A DNA stretch of 64,000 bases from Episyrphus balteatus (taxonomy: Eukaryota > Arthropoda > Insecta > Diptera > Syrphidae), in contig NC_079136.1 in NCBI RefSeq assembly GCF_945859705.1, positions 85,002,867 through 85,066,866 of the forward strand, read 5' to 3'. Of this stretch, positions 28,201 through 43,020 are shown piece by piece. The notes below the pieces were generated by a model. The model had not been told where the DNA came from and did not search any database. It saw only the letters and a program-made list of their open reading frames with translations. Numbering within the stretch: position 1 is the stretch's first letter; every line of letters starts with the position of its first letter. Made by a program: the position numbers and the translations under genes.

Positions 28201-31200
28201 GTGCTCTGTGAGTCGATATCCTTCGCATACAATTCATTTGGAGTGAAAAAATTCACTTTTGAAGAAAATCACATTTCAAAATGTTTAAATCGTCATATCT
28301 CCTTAACGGAGCCTCTAAACACACCAAAACTTGCAAAATTCAAAACTCTCTAAAAACAAAACTACAAGTCCAAAACTTATAGAAAATACATTTTTGTGCT
28401 CTGTGAGTCGATATCCTTCGCATACAATTCAATTGGAGTGAAAAAATTCACTTTTGAAGAAAATCACATTTCAAAATGTTTAAATCGTCATATCTCCTTA
28501 ACGGAGCCTCTAAACACCCCCAAACTTGCAAAATTCAAAACTCTCTAAAAACAAAACTACAAGTCCAAAACTTATAGAAAATACATTTTTGTGCTCTGTG
28601 AGTCGATATCCTTCGCATTCAATTCAATTGGAGTGAAAAAATTCACGTTTGAAGAAAATCACATTTCAAAATGTTTAAATCGTCATATCTCCTTAACGGA
28701 GCCTCTAAACACCCCCAAACTTGCAAAATTCAAAACTCTCTAAAAACAAAACTACAAGTCCAAAACTTATAGAAAATACATTTTTGTGCTCTGTGAGTCG
28801 ATATCCTTCGCATACAATTCAATTGGAGTGAAAAAATTCACTTTTGAAGAAAATCACATTTCAAAATGTTTAAATCGTCATATCTCCTTAACGGAGCCTC
28901 TAAACACCCCCAAACTTGCAAAATTCAAAACTCTCTAAAAACAAAACTACAAGTCCAAAACTTATAGAAAATACATTTTTGTGCTCTGTGAGTCGATATC
29001 CTTCGCATTCAATTCAATTGGAGTGAAAAAATTCACGTTTGAAGAAAATCACATTTCAAAATGTTTAAATCGTCATATCTCCTTAACGGAGCCTCTAAAC
29101 ACCCCCAAACTTGCAAAATTCAAAACTCTCTAAAAACAAAACTACAAGTCCAAAACTTATAGAAAATACATTTTTGTGCTCTGTGAGTCGATATCCTTCG
29201 CATACAATTCAATTGGAGTGAAAAAATTCACTTTTGAAGAAAATCACATTTCAAAATGTTTAAATCGTCATATCTCCTTAACGGAGCCTCTAAACACCCC
29301 CAAACTTGCAAAATTCAAAACTCTCTAAAAACAAAACTACAAGTCGAAAACTTATAGAAAATATATTTTTGTGCTCTGTGAGTCGATATCCTTCGCATTC
29401 AATTCAATTGGAGTGAAAAAATTTCACGTTTGAAGAAAATCACATTTCAAAATGTTTAAATCGTCATATCTCCTTAACGGAGCCTCTAAACACCCCAAAA
29501 CTTGCAAAATTCAAAACTCTCTAAAAACAAAACTACAAGTCCAAAACTTATAGAAAATACATTTTTGTGCTCTGTGAGTCGATATCCTTCGCATACAATT
29601 CATTTGGAGTGAAAAAATTCACTTTTGAAGAAAATCACATTTCAAAATGTTTAAATCGTCATATCTCCTTAACGGAGCCTCTAAACACCCCCAAACTTGC
29701 AAAATTCAAAACTCTCTAAAAACAAAACTACAAGTCCAAAACTTATAGAAAATACATTTTTGTGCTCTGTGAGTCGATATCCTTCGCATACAATTCATTT
29801 GGAGTGAAAAAATTCACTTTTGAAGAAAATCACATTTCAAAATGTTTAAATCGTCATATCTCCTTAACGGAGCCTCTAAACACACCCAAACTTGCAAAAT
29901 TCAAAACTCTCTAAAAACAAAACTACAAGTCCAAAACTTATAGAAAATACATTTTTGTGCTCTGTGAGTCGATATCCTTCGCATACAATTCAATTGGAGT
30001 GAAAAAATTCACTTTTGAAGAAAATCACATTTCAAAATGTTTAAATCGTCATATCTCCTTAACGGAGCCTCTAAACACCCCCAAACTTGCAAAATTCAAA
30101 ACTCTCTAAAAACAAAACTACAAGTCCAAAACTTATAGAAAATACATTTTTGTGCTCTGTGAGTCGATATCCTTCGCATTCAATTCAATTGGAGTGAAAA
30201 AATTCACGTTTGAAGAAAATCACATTTCAAAATGTTTAAATCGTCATATCTCCTTAACGGAGCCTCTAAACACCCCCAAACTTGCAAAATTCAAAACTCT
30301 CTAAAAACAAAACTACAAGTCCAAAACTTATAGAAAATACATTTTTGTGCTCTGTGAGTCGATATCCTTCGCATACAATTCATTTGGAGTGAAAAAATTC
30401 ACTTTTGAAGAAAATCACATTTCAAAATGTTTAAATCGTCATATCTCCTTAACGGAGCCTCTAAACACCCCAAAACTTGCAAAATTCAAAACTCTCTAAA
30501 AACAAAACTACAAGTCCAAAACTTATAGAAAATACATTTTTGTGCTCTGTGAGTCGATATCCTTCGCATACAATTCAATTGGAGTGAAAAAATTCACTTT
30601 TGAAGAAAATCACATTTCAAAATGTTTAAATCGTCATATCTCCTTAACGGAGCCTCTAAACACCCCCAAACTTGCAAAATTCAAAACTCTCTAAGAACAA
30701 AACTACAAGTCCAAAACTTATAGAAAATTTATTTTTGTGCTCTGTGAGTCGATATCCTTCGCATTCAATTCAATTGGAGTGAAAAAATTCACTTTTGAAG
30801 AAAATCACATTTCAAAATGTTTAAATCGTCATATCTCCTTAACGGAGCCTCTAAACACCCCCAAACTTGCAAAATTCAAAACTCTCTAAAAACAAAACTA
30901 AAAGTCCAAAACTTATAGAAAATACATTTTTGTGCTCTGTGAGTCGATATCCTTCGCATACAATTCAATTGGAGTGAAAAAATTCACTTTTGAAGAAAAT
31001 CACATTTCAAAATGTTTAAATCGTCATATCTCCTTAACGGAGCCTCTAACTTGCAAAATTCAAAACTCTCTAAAAACAAAACTACAAGTCCAAAACTTAT
31101 AGAAAATACATTTTTGTGCTCTGTGAGTCGATATCCTTCGCCTACAATTCAATTGGAGTGAAAAAATTCACTTTTGAAGAAAATCACATTTCAAAATGTT

Positions 31201-32700
31201 TAAATCGTCATATCTCCTTAACGGAGCCTCTAAACAACCCCAAACTTGCAAAATTCAAAACTCTCTAAAAACAAAACTACAAGTCCAAAACTTATAGAAA
31301 ATACATTTTTGTGCTCTGTGAGTCGATATCCATCGCATACAATTCAATTGGAGTGAAAAAATTCACTTTTGAAGAAAATCACATTTCAAAATGTTTAAAT
31401 CGTCATATCTCCTTAACGGAGCCTCTACACACCCCCAAACTTGCAAAATTCAAAACTCTCTAAAAACAAAACTACAAGTCCAAAACTTATAGAAAATACA
31501 TTTTTGTGCTCTGTGAGTCGATATCCTTCGCCTACAATTCATTTGGAGTGAAAAAAATTCACTTTTGAAGAAAATCACATTTCAAAATGTTTAAATCGTC
31601 ATATCTCCTTAACGGAGCCTCTAAACACCCCAAAACTTGCAAAATTCAAAACTCTCTAAAAACAAAACTACAAGTCCAAAACTTATAGAAAATACATTTT
31701 TGTGCTCTGTGAGTCGATATCCTTCGCATACAATTCAATTGGAGTGAAAAAATTCACTTTTGAAGAAAATCACATTTCAAAATGTTTAAATCGTCATATC
31801 TCCTTAACGGAGCCTCTAAACACCCCCAAACTTGCAAAATTCAAAACTCTCTAAAAACAAAACTACAAGTCCAAAACTTATAGAAAATACATTTTTGTGC
31901 TCTGTGAGTCGATATCCTTCGCATACAATTCATTTGGAGTGAAAAAATTTCACGTTTGAAGAAAATCACATTTCAAAATGTTTAAATCGTCATATCTCCT
32001 TAACGGAGCCTCTAAACACCCCCAAACTTGCAAAATTCAAAACTCTCTAAAAACAAAACTACAAGTCCAAAACTTATAGAAAATACATTTTTGTGCTCTG
32101 TGAGTCGATATCCTTCGCATACAATTCATTTGGAGTGAAAAAATTCACTTTTGAAGAAAATCAAATTTCAAAATGTTTAAATCGTCATATCTCCTTAACG
32201 GAGCCTCTAAACAACCCCAAACTTGCAAAATTCAAAACTCTCTAAAAACAAAACTACAAGTCCAAAACTTATAGAAAATACATTTTTGTGCTCTGTGAGT
32301 CGATATCCTTCGCATACAATTCAATTGGAGTGAAAAAATTCACTTTTGAAGAAAATCACATTTCAAAATGTTTAAATCGTCATATCTCCTTAACGGAGCC
32401 TCTACACACCCCCAAACTTGCAAAATTCAAAACTCTCTAAAAACAAAACTACAAGTCCAAAACTTTTAGAAAATACATTTTTGTGCTCTGTGAGTCGATA
32501 TCCTTCGCCTACAATTCATTTGGAGTGAAAAAAATTCACTTTTGAAGAAAATCACATTTCAAAATGTTTAAATCGTCATATCTCCTTAACGGAGCCTCTA
32601 AACACCCCCAAACTTGCAAAATTCAAAACTCTCTAAAAACAAAACTACAAGTCCAAAACTTATAGAAAATACATTTTTGTGCTCTGTGAGTCGATATCCT
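23380..32700 (+). repeat. 24-monomer tandem duplication, unit about 4.65 kb
   Basis: A series of rare variants recurs at a 4651-bp offset: cacaccaaaact at 23669 and 28320, agtcgaaaac at 24691 and 29342, aacacaccc at 25228 and 29879, and actaaaagtcc at 26250 and 30901. After about 26400 the offset becomes 4673, as shown by cttttagaaa near 27790 and 32463. The first copy has a hinge deletion 22 bases longer (ggagcctctctaaaaac near 26390) than the second (ctctaacttgc near 31045). The copies lie end to end. Matching fails before about 23220-23390 and after about 32880. Confidence 0.9.
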
Positions 32701-33599
32701 TCGCATACAATTCATTTGGAGTGAAAAAATTCACTTTTGAAGAAAATCACATTTCAAAATGTTTAAATCGTCATATCTCCTTAACGGAGCCTCTAAACAC
32801 CCCCAAACTTGCAAAATTCAAAACTCTCTAAAAACAAAACTACAAGTCCAAAACTTATAGAAAATACATTTTTGTGCTCTGTGAGTCGATATCCTTCGCA
32901 TTCAATTCAATTGGAGTGAAAAAATTCACTTTTGAAGAAAATCACATTTCAAAATGTTTAAATCGTCATATCTCCTTAACGGAGCCTCTAAACACCCCCA
33001 AACTTGCAAAATTCAAAACTCTCTAAAAACAAAACTACAAGTCCAAAACTTATAGAAAATACATTTTTGTGCTCTGTGAGTCGATATCCTTCGCATTCAA
33101 TTCAATTGGAGTGAAAAAATTAAAGTTTGAAGAAAATCACATTTCATAATGTTTAAATCGTCATATCTCCTTAACGGAGCCTCTAAACACCCCCAAACTT
33201 GCAAAATTCAAAACTCTCTAAAAACAAAACTACAAGTCCAAAACTTATAGAAAATACATTTTTGTGCTCTGTGAGTCGATATCCTTCGCATACAATTCAT
33301 TTGGAGTGAAAAAATTCACTTTTGAAGAAAATCACATTTCAAAATGTTTAAATCGTCATATCTCCTTAACGGAGCCTCTAAACACCCCCAAACTTGCAAA
33401 ATTCAAAACTCTCTAAAAACAAAACTACAAGTCCAAAACTTATAGAAAATACATTTTTGTGCTCTGTGAGTCGATATCCTTCGCATTCAATTCAATTGGA
33501 GTGAAAAAATTCACTTTTGAAGAAAATCACATTTCAAAATGTTTAAATCGTCATATCTCCTTAACGGAGCCTCTAAACACCCCCAAACTTGCAAAATTC

Positions 33600-36500
33600 A
33601 AAACTCTCTAAAAACAAAACTACAAGTCCAAAACTTATAGAAAATACATTTTTGTGCTCTGTGAGTCGATATCCTTCGCATTCAATTCAATTGGAGTGAA
33701 AAAATTCACTTTTGAAGAAAATCACATTTCAAAATGTTTAAATCGTCATATCTCCTTAACGGAGCCTCTAAACACCCCCAAACTTGCAAAATTCAAAACT
33801 CTCTAAAAACAAAACTACAAGTCCAAAACTTATAGAAAATACATTTTTGTGCTCTGTGAGTCGATATCCTTCGCATTCAATTCAATTGGAGTGAAAAAAT
33901 TAACGTTTGAAGAAAATCACATTTCATAATGTTTAAATCGTCATATCTCCTTAACGGAGCCTCTAAACACCCCCAAACTTGCAAAATTCAAAACTCTCTA
34001 AAAACAAAACTACAAGTCCAAAACTTATAGAAAATACATTTTTGTGCTCTGTGAGTCGATATCCTTCGCATACAATTCAATTGGAGTGAAAAAATTCACT
34101 TTTGAAGAAAATCACATTTCAAAATGTTTAAATCGTCATATCTCCTTAACGGAGCCTCTAAACACCCCCAAACTTGCAAAATTCAAAACTCTCTAAAAAC
34201 AAAACTACAAGTCCAAAACTTATAGAAAATACATTTTTGTGCTCTGTGAGTCGATATCCTTCGCATACAATTCATTTGGAGTGAAAAAATTCACTTTTGA
34301 AGAAAATGACATTTCAAAATGTTTAAATCGTCATATCTCCTTAACGGAGCCTCTAAACACCCCCAAACTTGCAAAATTCAAAACTCTCTAAAAACAAAAC
34401 TACAAGTCCAAAACTTATAGAAAATACATTTTTGTGCTCTGTGAGTCGATATCCTTCGCATACAATTCAATTGGAGTGAAAAAATTCACTTTTGAAGAAA
34501 ATCACATTTCAAAATGTTTAAATCGTCATATCTCCTTAACGGAGCCTCTAAACACCCCCAAACTTGCAAAATTCAAAACTCTCTAAAAACAAAACTACAA
34601 GTCCAAAACTTATAGAAAATACATTTTTGTGCTCTGTGAGTCGATATCCTTCGCATACAATTCAATTGGAGTGAAAAAATTCACTTTTGAAGAAAATCAC
34701 ATTTCAAAATGTTTAAATCGTCATATCTCCTTAACGGAGCCTCTAAACACCCCGAAACTTGCAAAATTCAAAACTCTCTAAAAACAAAACTACAAGTCCA
34801 AAACTTATAGAAAATACATTTTTGTGCTCTGTGAGTCGATATCCTTCGCATACAATTCATTTGGAGTGAAAAAATTCACTTTTGAAGAAAATCACATTTC
34901 AAAATGTTTAAATCGTCATATCTCCTTAACGGAGCCTCTAAACACCCCCAAACTTGCAAAATTCAAAACTCTCTAAAAACAAAACTACAAGTCCAAAACT
35001 TATAGAAAATACATTTTTGTGCTCTGTGAGTCGATATCCTTCGCATACAATTCAATTGGAGTGAAAAAATTCACTTTTGAAGAAAATCACATTTCAAAAT
35101 GTTTAAATCGTCATATCTCCTTAACGGAGCCTCTAAACACCCCCAAACTTGCAAAATTCAAAACTCTCTAAAAACAAAACTACAAGTCCAAAACTTATAG
35201 AAAATATATTTTTGTGCTCTGTGAGTCGATATCCTTCGCATTCAATTCAATTGGAGTGAAAAAATTTCACGTTTGAAGAAAATCACATTTCAAAATGTTT
35301 AAATCGTCATATCTCCTTAACGGAGCCTCTAAACACCCCAAAACTTGCAAAATTCAAAACTCTCTAAAAACAAAACTACAAGTCCAAAACTTATAGAAAA
35401 TACATTTTTGTGCTCTGTGAGTCGATATCCTTCGCATACAATTCAATTGGAGTGAAAAAATTCACTTTTGAAGAAAATCACATTTCAAAATGTTTAAATC
35501 GTCATATCTCCTTAACGGAGCCTCTAAACACCCCCAAACTTGCAAAATTCAAAACTCTCTAAAAACAAAACTACAAGTCCAAAACTTATAGAAAATACAT
35601 TTTTGTGCTCTGTGAGTCGATATCCTTCGCATTCAATTCAATTGGAGTGAAAAAATTCACGTTTGAAGAAAATCACATTTCAAAATGTTTAAATCGTCAT
35701 ATCTCCTTAACGGAGCCTCTAAACACCCCCAAACTTGCAAAATTCAAAACTCTCTAAAAACAAAACTACAAGTCCAAAACTTATAGAAAATACATTTTTG
35801 TGCTCTGTGAGTCGATATCCTTCGCATACAATTCAATTGGAGTGAAAAAATTCACTTTTGAAGAAAATCACATTTCAAAATGTTTAAATCGTCATATCTC
35901 CTTAACGGAGCCTCTAAACAACCCCAAACTTGCAAAATTCAAAACTCTCTAAAAACAAAACTACAAGTCCAAAACTTATAGAAAATACATTTTTGTGCTC
36001 TGTGAGTCGATATCCTTCGCATACAATTCAATTGGAGTGAAAAAATTCACTTTTGAAGAAAATCACATTTCAAAATGTTTAAATCGTCATATCTCCTTAA
36101 CGGAGCCTCTACACACCCCCAAACTTGCAAAATTCAAAACTCTCTAAAAACAAAACTACAAGTCCAAAACTTATAGAAAATACATTTGTGTGCTCTGTGA
36201 GTCGATATCCTTCGCATACAATTCAATTGGAGTGAAAAAATTCACTTTTGAAGAAAATCACATTTCAAAATGTTTAAATCGTCATATCTCCTTAACGGAG
36301 CCTCTAAACAACCCCAAACTTGCAAAATTCAAAACTCTCTAAAAACAAAACTACAAGTCCAAAACTTATAGAAAATACATTTTTGTGCTCTGTGAGTCGA
36401 TATCCTTCGCATACAATTCAATTGGAGTGAAAAAATTCACTTTTGAAGAAAATCACATTTCAAAATGTTTAAATCGTCATATCTCCTTAACGGAGCCTCT

Positions 36501-39500
36501 AAACACCCCCAAACTTGCAAAATTCAAAACTCTCTAAAAACAAAACTACAAGTCCAAAACTTATAGAAAATACATTTGTGTGCTCTGTGAGTCGATATCC
36601 TTCGCATACAATTCATTTGGAGTGAAAAAATTCACTTTTGAAGAAAATCACATTTCAAAATGTTTAAATCGTCATATCTCCTTAACGGAGCCTCTAAACA
36701 CCCCCAAACTTGCAAAATTCAAAACTCTCTAAAAACAAAACTACAAGTCCAAAACTTATAGAAAATACATTTTTGTGCTCTGTGAGTCGATATCCTTCGC
36801 ATACAATTCAATTGGAGTGAAAAAATTCACTTTTGAAGAAAATCACATTTCAAAATGTTTAAATCGTCATATCTCCTTAACGGAGCCTCTAAACACCCCC
36901 AAACTTGCAAAATTCAAAACTCTCTAAAAACAAAACTACAAGTCCAAAACTTATAGAAAATACATTTTTGTGCTCTGTGAGTCGATATCCTTCGCATACA
37001 ATTCATTTGGAGTGAAAAAATTCACTTTTGAAGAAAATCACATTTCAAAATGTTTAAATCGTCATATCTCCTTAACGGAGCCTCTAAACACCCCCAAACT
37101 TGCAAAATTCAAAACTCTCTAAAAACAAAACTACAAGTCCAAAACTTATAGAAAATACATTTTTGTGCTCTGTGAGTCGATATCCTTCGTAAACAATTCA
37201 ATTGAAGAAAATCACATTTCAAAATGTTTAAATCGTCATATCTCCTTAACGGAACCTCTAAACACCCCCAAACTTGCAAAATTCAAAACTCTCTAAAAAC
37301 AAAACTACAAGTCCAAAACTTATAGAAAATACATTTTTGTACTCTGTGAGTCGATATCCTTCGCATACAATTCAATTGGAGTGAAAAAATTCACTTTTGA
37401 AGAAAATCACATTTCAAAATGTTTAAATCGTCATATCTCCTTAACGGAGCCTCTAAACACCCCCAAACTTGCAAAATTCAAAACTCTCTAAAAACAAAAC
37501 TACAAGTCCAAAACTTATAGAAAATACATTTTTGTGCTCTGTGAGTCGATATCCTTCGCATACAATTCATTTGGAGTGAAAAAATTCACTTTTGAAGAAA
37601 ATCACATTTCAAAATGTTTAAATCGTCATATCTCCTTAACGGAGCCTCTAAACACCCCCAAACTTGCAAAATTCAAAACTCTCTAAAAACAAAACTACAA
37701 GTCCAAAACTTATAGAAAATACATTTTTGTGCTCTGTGAGTCGATATCCTTCGCATTCAATTCAATTGGAGTGAAAAAATTCACTTTTGAAGAAAATCAC
37801 ATTTCAAAATGTTTAAATCGTCATATCTCCTTAACGGAGCCTCTAAACACCCCCAAACTTGCAAAATTCAAAACTCTCTAAAAACAAAACTACAAGTCCA
37901 AAACTTATAGAAAATACATTTTTGTGCTCTGTGAGTCGATATCCTTCGCATTCAATTCAATTGGAGTGAAAAAATTAACGTTTGAAGAAAATCACATTTC
38001 ATAATGTTTAAATCGTCATATCTCCTTAACGGAGCCTCTAAACACCCCCAAACTTGCAAAATTCAAAACTCTCTAAAAACAAAACTACAAGTCCAAAACT
38101 TATAGAAAATACATTTTTGTGCTCTGTGAGTCGATATCCTTCGCATACAATTCAATTGGAGTGAAAAAATTCACTTTTGAAGAAAATCACATTTCAAAAT
38201 GTTTAAATCGTCATATCTCCTTAACGGAGCCTCTAAACACCCCCAAACTTGCAAAATTCAAAACTCTCTAAAAACAAAACTACAAGTCCAAAACTTATAG
38301 AAAATACATTTTTGTGCTCTGTGAGTCGATATCCTTCGCATACAATTCATTTGGAGTGAAAAAATTCACTTTTGAAGAAAATCAAATTTCAAAATGTTTA
38401 AATCGTCATATCTCCTTAACGGAGCCTCTAAACACCCCCAAACTTGCAAAATTCAAAACTCTCTAAAAACAAAACTACAAGTCCAAAACTTATAGAAAAT
38501 ACATTTTTGTGCTCTGTGAGTCGATATCCTTCGCATACAATTCAATTGGAGTGAAAAAATTCACTTTTGAAGAAAATCACATTTCAAAATGTTTAAATCG
38601 TCATATCTCCTTAACGGAGCCTCTAAACACCCCCAAACTTGCAAAATTCAAAACTCTCTAAAAACAAAACTACAAGTCCAAAACTTATAGAAAATACATT
38701 TTTGTGCTCTGTGAGTCGATATCCTTCGCATACAATTCAATTGGAGTGAAAAAATTCACTTTTGAAGAAAATCACATTTCAAAATGTTTAAATCGTCATA
38801 TCTCCTTAACGGAGCCTCTAAACACCCCGAAACTTGCAAAATTCAAAACTCTCTAAAAACAAAACTACAAGTCCAAAACTTATAGAAAATACATTTTTGT
38901 GCTCTGTGAGTCGATATCCTTCGCATACAATTCATTTGGAGTGAAAAAATTCACTTTTGAAGAAAATCACATTTCAAAATGTTTAAATCGTCATATCTCC
39001 TTAACGGAGCCTCTAAACACCCCCAAACTTGCAAAATTCAAAACTCTCTAAAAACAAAACTACAAGTCCAAAACTTATAGAAAATACATTTTTGTGCTCT
39101 GTGAGTCGATATCCTTCGCATACAATTCAATTGGAGTGAAAAAATTCACTTTTGAAGAAAATCACATTTCAAAATGTTTAAATCGTCATATCTCCTTAAC
39201 GGAGCCTCTAAACACCCCCAAACTTGCAAAATTCAAAACTCTCTAAAAACAAAACTACAAGTCCAAAACTTATAGAAAATATATTTTTGTGCTCTGTGAG
39301 TCGATATCCTTCGCATTCAATTCAGTTGGAGTGAAAAAATTTCACGTTTGAAGAAAATCACATTTCAAAATGTTTAAATCGTCATATCTCCTTAACGGAG
39401 CCTCTAAACACCCCAAAACTTGCAAAATTCAAAACTCTCTAAAAACAAAACTACAAGTCCAAAACTTATAGAAAATACATTTTTGTGCTCTGTGAGTCGA

Positions 39501-41560
39501 TATCCTTCGCATACAATTCAATTGGAGTGAAAAAATTCACTTTTGAAGAAAATCACATTTCAAAATGTTTAAATCGTCATATCTCCTTAACGGAGCCTCT
39601 AAACACCCCCAAACTTGCAAAATTCAAAACTCTCTAAAAACAAAACTACAAGTCCAAAACTTATAGAAAATACATTTTTGTGCTCTGTGAGTCGATATCC
39701 TTCGCATTCAATTCAATTGGAGTGAAAAAATTCACGTTTGAAGAAAATCACATTTCAAAATGTTTAAATCGTCATATCTCCTTAACGGAGCCTCTAAACA
39801 CCCCCAAACTTGCAAAATTCAAAACTCTCTAAAAACAAAACTACAAGTCCAAAACTTATAGAAAATACATTTTTGTGCTCTGTGAGTCGATATCCTTCGC
39901 ATACAATTCAATTGGAGTGAAAAAATTCACTTTTGAAGAAAATCACATTTCAAAATGTTTAAATCGTCATATCTCCTTAACGGAGCCTCTAAACAACCCC
40001 AAACTTGCAAAATTCAAAACTCTCTAAAAACAAAACTACAAGTCCAAAACTTATAGAAAATACATTTTTGTGCTCTGTGAGTCGATATCCTTCGCATACA
40101 ATTCAATTGGAGTGAAAAAATTCACTTTTGAAGAAAATCACATTTCAAAATGTTTAAATCGTCATATCTCCTTAACGGAGCCTCTAAACACCCCCAAACT
40201 TGCAAAATTCAAAACTCTCTAAAAACAAAACTACAAGTCCAAAACTTATAGAAAATACATTTGTGTGCTCTGTGAGTCGATATCCTTCGCATACAATTCA
40301 ATTGGAGTGAAAAAATTCACTTTTGAAGAAAATCACATTTCAAAATGTTTAAATCGTCATATCTCCTTAACGGAGCCTCTAAACAACCCCAAACTTGCAA
40401 AATTCAAAACTCTCTAAAAACAAAACTACAAGTCCAAAACTTATAGAAAATACATTTTTGTGCTCTGTGAGTCGATATCCTTCGCATACAATTCAATTGG
40501 AGTGAAAAAATTCACTTTTGAAGAAAATCACATTTCAAAATGTTTAAATCGTCATATCTCCTTAACGGAGCCTCTAAACACCCCCAAACTTGCAAAATTC
40601 AAAACTCTCTAATAACAAAACTACAAGTCCAAAACTTATAGAAAATACATTTGTGTGCTCTGTGAGTCGATATCCTTCGCATACAATTCATTTGGAGTGA
40701 AAAAATTCACTTTTGAAGAAAATCACATTTCAAAATGTTTAAATCGTCATATCTCCTTAACGGAGCCTCTAAACACCCCCAAACTTGCAAAATTCAAAAC
40801 TCTCTAAAAACAAAACTACAAGTCCAAAACTTATAGAAAATACATTTTTGTGCTCTGTGAGTCGATATCCTTCGCATACAATTCAATTGGAGTGAAAAAA
40901 TTCACTTTTGAAGAAAATCACATTTCAAAATGTTTAAATCGTCATATCTCCTTAACGGAGCCTCTAAACACCCCCAAACTTGCAAAATTCAAAACTCTCT
41001 AAAAACAAAACTACAAGTCCAAAACTTATAGAAAATACATTTTTGTGCTCTGTGAGTCGATATCCTTCGCATTCAATTCAATTGGAGTGAAAAAATTCAC
41101 GTTTGAAGAAAATCACATTTCAAAATGTTTAAATCGTCATATCTCTTTAACGGAGCCTCTAAACACCCCAAAACTTGCAAAATTCAAAACTCTCTAAAAA
41201 CAAAACTACAAGTCCAAAACTTATAGAAAATACATTTTTGTGCTCTGTGAGTCGATATCCTTCGTAAACAATTCAATTGAAGAAAATCACATTTCAAAAT
41301 GTTTAAATCGTCATATCTCCTTAACGGAACCTCTAAACACCCCCAAACTTGCAAAATTCAAAACTCTCTAAAAACAAAACTACAAGTCCAAAACTTATAG
41401 AAAATACATTTTTGTACTCTGTGAGTCGATATCCTTCGCATACAATTCAATTGGAGTGAAAAAATTCACTTTTGAAGAAAATCACATTTCAAAATGTTTA
41501 AATCGTCATATCTCCTTAACGGAGCCTCTAAACACCCCCAAACTTGCAAAATTCAAAACT
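33600..41560 (+). repeat. 21-monomer tandem duplication, unit 4075 bp
   Basis: Markers repeat at exactly 4075 bp: the taacg form at 33901 and 37976, cccgaaac at 34751 and 38826, tatattttt near 35206 and 39281, aaacaacccc near 35920 and 39995, the G of catttgtgtg at 36188 and 40263, cttcgtaaac near 37190 and 41265, and ttgtactct at 37341 and 41416. The offset is 21 x 195 minus 20, because one monomer lacks 21 bp and one has an extra T. The two copies abut. Small differences, such as attcagttgg near 39323 and ctctaataac near 40612, show limited divergence since the duplication. Confidence 0.92.
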
Positions 41561-42550
41561 CTAAAAACAAAACTACAAGTCCAAAACTTATAGAAAATAC
41601 ATTTTTGTGCTTTGTGAGTCGATATCCTTCGCATACAATTCAATTGGAGTGAAAAAATTCACTTTTGAAGAAAATCACATTTCAAAATGTTTAAATCGTC
41701 ATATCTCCTTAACGGAGCCTCTAAACACCCCCAAACTTGCAAAATTCAAAACTCTCTAAAAACAAAACTACAAGTCCAAAACTTATAGAAAATACATTTT
41801 TGTGCTCTGTGAGTCGATATCCTTCGCATTCAATTCAATTGGAGTGAAAAAATTCACGTTTGAAGAAAATCACATTTCAAAATGTTTAAATCGTCATATC
41901 TCCTTAACGGAGCCTCTAAACACCCCAAAACTTGCAAAATTCAAAACTCTCTAAAAACAAAACTACAAGTCCAAAACTTATAGAAAATACATTTTTGTGC
42001 TCTGTGAGTCGATATCCTTCGTAAACAATTCAATTGAAGAAAATCACATTTCAAAATGTTTAAATCGTCATATCTCCTTAACGGAACCTCTAAACACCCC
42101 CAAACTTGCAAAATTCAAAACTCTCTAAAAACAAAACTACAAGTCCAAAACTTATAGAAAATACATTTTTGTACTCTGTGAGTCGATATCCTTCGCATAC
42201 AATTCAATTGGAGTGAAAAAATTCACTTTTGAAGAAAATCACATTTCAAAATGTTTAAATCGTCATATCTCCTTAACGGAGCCTCTAAACACCCCCAAAC
42301 TTGCAAAATTCAAAACTCTAAAAACAAAACTACAAGTCCAAAACTTATAGAAAATACATTTTTGTGCTTTGTGAGTCGATATACTTCGCATACAATTCAA
42401 TTGGAGTGAAAAAATTCACTTTTGAAGAAAATCACATTTCAAAATGTTTAAATCGTCATATCTCCTTAACGGAGCCTCTAAACACCCCCAAACTTGCAAA
42501 ATTCAAAACTCTAAAAACAAAACTACAAGTCCAAAACTTATAGAAAATAC
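41265..42550 (+). repeat. 4-monomer tandem duplication, about 757 bp
   Basis: The deleted monomer with cttcgtaaacaattcaattg recurs at 41265 and 42022. It is followed both times by cggaacctc, ttgtactctg, a monomer with aactctaaaaac (3 bp shorter) and gtgctttgtgag. The offset equals four monomers minus 23 bp, matching the 21-bp and 3-bp deletions apart from one base. The last monomer type recurs once more near 42500. Confidence 0.82.
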
Positions 42551-43020
42551 ATTTTTGTGCTTTGTGAGTCGATATCCTTCGCATACAATTCAATTGGAGT
42601 GAAAAAATTCACTTTTGAAGAAAATCACATTTCAAAATGTTTAAATCGTCATATCTCCTTAACAGAGCCTCTAAACACCCCCAAACTTGCAAAATTCAAA
42701 ACTCTCTAAAAACAAAACTACAAGTCAAAAACTTATAGAAAATACATTTTTGTGCTCTGTAAGTCGATATCCTTCGCATACAATTCAATTAGAGTTAAAA
42801 AATTCACTTTTGAAGAAAATCACATTTCAAAATGTTTAAATCGTCATATCTCCTTAACGGAGCCTCTAAACACCCCGAAACTTGCAAAATTCAAAACTCT
42901 CTAAAAACAAAACTACAAGTCCAAAACTTATAGAAAATACATTTTTGTGCTCTGTGGGTCGATATCCTTCGCATACAATTCATTTGGAGTGAAAAAATTC
43001 ACTTTTGAAGAAAATCACAT

